From NCBI RefSeq assembly GCF_002078875.1, contig NC_034424.1, positions 5,936,793 to 6,000,792 of the forward strand: 64,000 nt of DNA, given 5' to 3'. This stretch comes from Numida meleagris. Taxonomy: Eukaryota; Chordata; Aves; Galliformes; Numididae. The notes under the pieces are model-generated. The model did no database searches. It was not told the origin of the DNA and was given only the letters and a program-made list of their open reading frames with translations. Both the position numbers and the translations under genes were made by a program. Positions 33,601 through 64,000 of this stretch are shown in pieces; within the stretch, counting starts at the first letter, position 1, and each line of letters opens with the position of its first letter.

Positions 33601-36080
33601 TTGAGCAACTGCCGTTTCTCTGCCTTGGTTACCTGTAAAATAGAACTGATAATGTTGGCTTTGGAACCCCCCCCCGGAGATCTGGACTAGCTACTCACAG
33701 TCTGTTGTTGTTCAGATACCTAAGTGCTCAGCTTACCTTACAGTTCAGCTGAATCCTGCCAGGAGGCTTCTGAACAGGTTTCACCAACAGAGCATTATGC
33801 TAGGGATTTCTCTTTGTTAACATTGCTGGTTTGTGATCAGCCCTCCTTGCTTTTGGTGTTGCTGGAGCAGGATGTTGCATCTGTGTATTCTCCCTGGACG
33901 TTCAGCTCTCAGAGGAACCAGAGCAGGATGAAGCGAAAGGCAGAGCCACCTTAGATGTAGCTGGTGTGTGTCAGCTCTGGGCTGAAGTTTGTGTTGGGAC
34001 CAATCTCCTCTAACACCTTTATGGCTTGGATGAGAGAGCAAAGAGTGTGATGCTGCTAGCGGTCTGTGCTTCCAGGTTGCTCCACAGTAGATAACTTGCT
34101 GCTTCCCTACAGTAATCAGTTTATTGTTCTGAGAGGTATGAAAGCCCTCCAGTGCTGCTTCTTGGGTTAAATATGCAGTTAGTCCTTTGTGACAAACTGG
34201 CACTTGGGGATTGGTTCCTTCATTGTTCCGCGATGGGGCAGCTGGGCAGAAAAGCCTTGGCTTTGGTGCTGCTAGGAAAGGAGAAATTGTTTCATGAGCA
34301 TTGAAGCTCGTAAGCACTTTCTGTGGGCTGTGGACCAGTTTTCTGCATGGATTTTTTTTTTGTCATCCATGCCGTAGTCTTACATGCTCAGGATGAATTA
34401 TTTCTTACCTTTGTCTATTTGCTCAGTTACTGGAGTTTAGGGGCTTTCTTCAGGGTGAGGCATTGTCTGTCCAGAGCTAGTTAATGTTTTTTGTAAATGC
34501 AGTTGAGCTCTTCTCCAGGCTCCAGTCTGCATTATGTTTCACGTAAGTTACAAGTCCACGCTTCCTGGCTTTCTCTGCTCCTTGCCTGCCCAGCACTAGG
34601 AAAGCTGTTTAGCAGAGAGGTGAGGCGTGTGTAGCTCACAGGCCAAACCCTGGGGCTGCCCAGTGGTTCAGCAACAGGAGCTGTGATTCCTGACCTGTTG
34701 GTATGTTTTTAAGTGGGGCAGCAGGTGAACTTGGTGAAGACAACTGAAAAAAATTAGGTCAGGTCATTTTATAGAGCATGACCTTTGTGCTCCCCTGTCA
34801 GGTTTAATCTCTGCGTGTGGAGCTTCATACCCTGGGGTGAATCCTGCACTGTCCAGAAGACTGCCTCTCTTCTCTGTGGTCCTGCTGCATGTCTCAAAGT
34901 CAGGCTTGGCTTCGAGGTGTGATGGGCAGGCTGGCCAGCAGGCAGATCTGCTGGCAGACAGCCTCCGACAGCATTACTCAGCTAGCAGCATACCTCTGCA
35001 ATAAATCATGGAAGATGGAATCCTGGTCTCTCATATTTTACAGGGAGAGAAGATTCACAGGAGATGATGCAGAGAGCAGCTGGAATTGTTTAGAATTAAA
35101 AGGATTGCAAGGAGGGTCCCCCCTGGTGAATCATGAGCCCTCTTTGCTGAGGGATTTCCATCTCTTCTGTGCACTGCAGAATGCTGACTTGTTTCTCTGA
35201 TCTGGCAGGAATTTTTTTTTCAGATATTTGAGCAAATCTTAGCAGCTTCTCTTGGGCAGTGCAACAGACTGAGAGATGGGCTTCTTGCAGCCTGGGCTTT
35301 TGATACAGGCTGTCTGCTGTACAGCTCTTCTGCGCAGATCCTGTTGACTTCGTATTTGGATGCTGATATTCTCCTGATGATCCCCTCTTTACTGAGCACT
35401 TGCTCCTGGAAATTGCTTGCTCATCTGGTCCCTTTCTCATCAGGGTGATCATCCCTGCCTGGCCCAAAGAGGACTTCTACAGGACAAAAGTGCATCTGTC
35501 ACCAAGCCCTGGGAGCAGCTGGCTGTGCTGTTTCACCAAAGCTCTTCTGATGCCAGCCGGTGGCATCTATCATTGCTGAGGCAGGTGGTGACTATTTCAT
35601 GGTGAGGTGGTTCTTTGTGGGACATGTTCCAGAAGCATTGGTATGTCCCTGCTGACAGATAAACGTGTAGCTCTGAGGGTTACTAGCAGAAAAAAAAAAA
35701 GACCACGTGTATTTAAGGAAAAGTGAACACTACTGATCTGTAAAACTATACCATGTTTTTTAGAAGGCTTCATGTTACCAGTAACGTTAGAAACCACAGT
35801 AGACTTCAGTTTAGCATCAACTCTAAGCAGTTTCTCATTTCTGGAAGTACAGTTCACCTCTTTCTTGTGAATTTCTTAGCAATTCATATTAAATTTATGG
35901 TCAGGAGTCTTCCTGATCTGAAGAAAAGCCTTTCCAGTGTTAATCTCCAACCCATTGCTTTGTTTTGTTTTGTGACTGCTGCCGTTTAAGGAGCAAGGAG
36001 TGCAAGTCTGCAGTGGTTCAGGTCTTTGCCCAAGTGATTGTGCTCGATGGTGTGCGAGGAGCTGAAGTGGTTCCTTCTAG

Positions 36081-36097
36081 TGTGTGTGTGTGTGTGT
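36081..36097. repeat. (TG)8 dinucleotide repeat
   Basis: Eight perfect TG units occur in PRRC2B intron 1. This is a simple repeat. Confidence 0.95.
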
Positions 36098-39000
36098 TAC
36101 CTTTGATCAATCTGTTTGCCCTTTTCAATTAAAGCTGGCTGGTTTCCAGGTATTTGAGCTCCATTGAAGTCTTGTGAATAAGACTAGCAGCCCTGTCTCC
36201 TTCCGACAGGAATTTACAAAGAGCTTTGCAGACAATCCTGTTTGTCAGGGGTCTCTCCCTTTGGCTGTGTTTTCAGCTTAGAGGTTTCCAGTTGTTCACC
36301 AGTGCCAATAGCTCCAGCTTTTCACTGGGCTCTTTTTCCAGCCTCCCTGTGCTTGGTGGATCCCTGCAGCAGCTCCAAGACTGACATGCTGTCTGGATTA
36401 AAAATGTATTTCTTTAAAATGGAGTTAGACAATGTCAGTACCCACAGGTCAGATCCAGGGTAGCACGGTGAGGACATGAAGGCACAGAGGTAGAGGAGCT
36501 TTCTGTCCAGAAAGTAATTTTGGCATGTTATTTGTACCCTGGGGCTTCTGATGTAACCGGTCACGCTGCAGTGTGCTCAGATTCCTCTGAGATGCTCCGC
36601 ATTTCGCACTCTGGTGCTGTCCCTGGATATTGCTAGTCCTGAGAATGGAAAGAGCTAAGCTGAGTGCTAATGCTGATAGCAAACCCTCCCCCAAAGGCTT
36701 CTGTAAACCCAAGAGACATCTTGCAGAAATATAGGTGATAATTTTTAAAAATTTCTGTTTCTCCATAACAGAGAGTAATGCTTTCTTCAGGGTCAATGAT
36801 CGGTCATGGAAGCCCTGAGCACAGGTCAGAGGCTGTCAGTTTTCACATGTCAGCATCAGCCTTCTGGTTCTGACTCTCCTAATAATCATGCGAGCTGGCA
36901 GTTTAGTTCTCAATTAACTTGATTTTTCTCAGAAACTGCTTTGCTCTGCAAGACTGGAAGGCTTTGACAATCTCTGCCTGGATTCCCTGTCGGGCTGCGT
37001 GATGGGAAAATAGGGCAGTGTCACGATGGCCATTGGAGTCTGTGTGTGACACGGTGCTGGGTGACCCAGGGACAGCTCTGTCCTGCAGCTGGAGGGGCAG
37101 CAGTGAGGTCCTGCTGGGGTGAGGTCCTGCTGGTGGGGTGTCTGCCCAAGGGCTCAGCACTGCTGTAACCTCTTTGCATGCAGAAATCCCTCACCTCCCC
37201 GTGGACTTGTGTTCCCCTTTGCAGTGCACGCTGCTACGTAACGCACAAACAGAGCTGCATTTCACATTTTCAGCTTCAAAGCATTGAAGGAGTTCAAAGT
37301 ACTTGTGAGTTTTACTTATCCAGACAACAGTTCTGGCTGTCCCAGAAAGTTTGACGGGGGGTTCTTTCCCAGCACGTTCCCAGCGTGACCCCAGCTCCTC
37401 TGCTCTGAAGTGGTTGTTTATTCCTCCTGCATCCTTCTAATGATATCAGATGTAATCAGGAGGCAGCTGAGACCCAGTTACATAACTGGTTGTCAGGGTT
37501 TCTCTTTGGCAATGTTACCCGTATGCTGTTTGCGTGCTGACTTCCAGAAACTTGGGGCTTTTCTGTTAACTAGCTAATTCCTGAACCAATCCAGGTTGAA
37601 TTCCTGGCCAATCCAGGCCAGCTCTCTCCTTGAAGCTCAGTGCATACCTGCATGTGAGATGGCTGTGGGGTGGTGCGTGGTTCCGTCTGCTATTCACACA
37701 GCCCCAACCCTGCCGGTTCAAACAGGCCATTGTTCAGTGCAGCATCTGCTTTCCTGCCAAGTCTGCTCTAAACACAGTGTTCTCCCTTTCTCTTTTATAT
37801 CTATCCTACTGATAAAGTATGGTGGAAATGGAGAAGTGAGTTTTCTTTGGCGTATGGTGATCATCCGAACAAAGATGGAACCAGACTGGAGCCAGAGATC
37901 CGTTGGCTGCTCTGCAGGAGAAGGTGTCTTGGGAATGCTGGCCAGCACTGCTGCCTCTGCAGGCCTTCACGCTGCAGCCCAGTGTGGCAGTCTGGGGGCG
38001 AGGGGCTTCTGGAGGAACCTGGTGGTGTTTCTGAGCATCGAGTGGATGCTATTACTGAGTGACAGAAAATGCTTCTGTTCTCTCTCTCTCCCTCTCCCTC
38101 TCCACTTGCTGCCTAGCACCCCAAATCGCTTTGCTCCCGGTTTAAATCCCTGTGCTGCAGGGCATTCGCTGCAAGGTGCCAGGTTTATTGATCTGAAACC
38201 TGCTCCCTAGCAGCAATCTTTAGGTAGGCTTTACTTGGCTCTCTGCAGGTTTGCAGTATGTTCTCAAACTGACTTTCCAGCATGGTTGTGGAAGGTGCTT
38301 ATTTTGTTTATAATGCCGTGGACTAATCCTCTTACCCAGAAATAGTGTTTGATAAGGCATTACTGGGAGAAGTTGTAGCCTCTGGTCAGAGATGGTCTCT
38401 TTGAGAGTGCTGAGTGATTTCTGGCTGTGTTGGGAACATGCTTTCAGCTGGATGAGTTTCAGAAAGGGTGAAGGTGGGTAGGTCTGAGATACAATACAGC
38501 GTTTTGTTACTCCAAAACACAGTTGCAACTGTAAGGTATGACCTGGCAGATGGTATAATACAACAGCCAGCAGTTTTAGGCTTAAAATAGAGATTTTACA
38601 AGAAGAAATCTGGAAATCTAAATGACGTGTGAAAAGGTTAAGATTAAGATTTTACGTTTGTGGAAAGTGAGAACAGGGAATTATTCTTAAATGCATAAAG
38701 GAAACATCCATTGAAAGTAAGCAAGGCTTCGTTTCTGAGATAAATGTTTGTCTGCAGTATTTGTATTCCCTGTTTCAGCTTTGTCCTAGGCTCCAGGAGC
38801 CCAAAAAAGAAAGCAGAGAGACTGCTTGAGTGAAGGGTATGAATCACAGTACATTGTGCAGGCAGAAATTAGAGTGAAAAATTAGCAAGCCATACCTATT
38901 GTGAAGAGCACATTTATAGCTGAAGTGGTGTTTGAAGGTGCCAGCAACAGAGAAAATAGTGCATTTTTTACAAAATGTTTTCAGGGTTTGTAATTGAACC

Positions 39001-39592
39001 TGTTCCATTTGAGCTGGTTTTTGGACTCCTCAGCTCTTATGGCCAGCAGATAGGGAAAAGAAATTTGAGGAAATAATTCTGTTACCTTCAGCAAGCATAG
39101 TCTTAAAGGTAACAAACCCAGCTACCAGGACTTCAGTGGGAAACCCAGTGATAAATTCCAGTGTTGGAAAAGATAACATACTTTCTTTCTTACTAAGGAG
39201 TCATTGTGTGTAGCAGCTTATTGGTAAGATATATTCTTCTAAGCAAGGACTAAGATGATCACGCTCTTTCGTACTCTCATACTTAAAGAAGTTCACTTCT
39301 TTAAGCCCTGGAGTTGGCAGAAGAAAAAAAGGTACCATGAGAAATGTGTTCCTGCAGTTATTTAATGTAGTTTATGAATCATAAATCCCACACGCTTTTT
39401 GCAGCTGGGAGTGGGGGGTGGTGCTGGTAGTGAAATCTAGTGTCAGCTTACTGAATTTGTCTGCAGTCCTAACAGTCACGTGTGTTGTACTTTTTACTTA
39501 ACCGTGGCAAGGTAATCTGATGGCATTTTCCTGGTTCTCTTTTGTTAAAAGGCAGATTGGGAGCGGCGCACAGAAATTTCCTTACTAGATGA

Positions 39593-64000
<24,408 letters not shown>

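Larger units (their letters stand above)
27012..39555 (+). other. PRRC2B: PRRC2B intron 1 (12.5 kb)
   Basis: The intron begins in G-rich CpG-island sequence with quadruplex-forming potential at 27018-27059. It contains a CR1 3' fragment at 30598-30658, a 25-bp tandem duplication at about 31913-31962 and a (TG)8 run at 36081-36097. No further exon is supported. The 3' boundary could be one of several AGs (39551, 39555 or 39588), all upstream of the ATG at 39605. Confidence 0.75.

Overview
This is vertebrate genomic DNA, almost certainly from a bird and most likely chicken or a close galliform. Three things support that: the only interspersed repeats I can recognise are CR1 LINE fragments (seven clear or fairly clear, one doubtful), the introns are short, and the gene order PLPP7 then PRRC2B matches human 9q34. 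Species and synteny come from memory of gene content, not from an alignment.

Layout. Positions 1-3220 are intergenic, starting with a (CTTC)n microsatellite. PLPP7 (nuclear-envelope protein NET39) lies on the + strand with two coding exons (3461-3911 and 11679-12043) that join in frame to a complete 271-residue protein. A compact muscle-type promoter module (M-CAT, MEF2 site, E-box) sits about 160-190 bp upstream of its ATG, and a poly(A) signal is at 12504. Positions 12526 to about 26480 are intergenic, with a few tandem repeats, a homeodomain-type inverted repeat at 19279-19305 and three CR1 pieces. A CpG-island promoter at about 26480-27320, with GC box, pyrimidine-rich initiator and YY1 site, starts PRRC2B, which fills the rest of the window on the + strand. 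Its 5'UTR exon is followed by a 12.5 kb first intron, then 24 coding exons from the ATG at 39605. The window ends inside the 24th coding exon, so about 1,889 codons are present and the 3' end of the gene is missing. All splice sites are GT/AG and every junction keeps the reading frame. The largest exon (2,064 bp) is symmetric.

The most rewarding non-protein feature is an intronic C/D-box snoRNA at 47172-47268, between coding exons that end at 47004 and start at 47584. It has a perfect C box, D' box, D box and an 8-bp terminal stem. The guide upstream of D' pairs with the 18S rRNA segment around A590, placing that A at the fifth nucleotide from the box. This is the target of SNORD62, whose human copies are also hosted by PRRC2B.

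I found no unknown multi-gene system. The window is an ordinary two-gene vertebrate locus. The points of interest are regulatory and RNA-level: the snoRNA, the muscle promoter module, the giant frame-neutral exon, a NAGNAG acceptor, the pseudoenzyme motifs of PLPP7, and CR1 copies next to the PRRC2B promoter.
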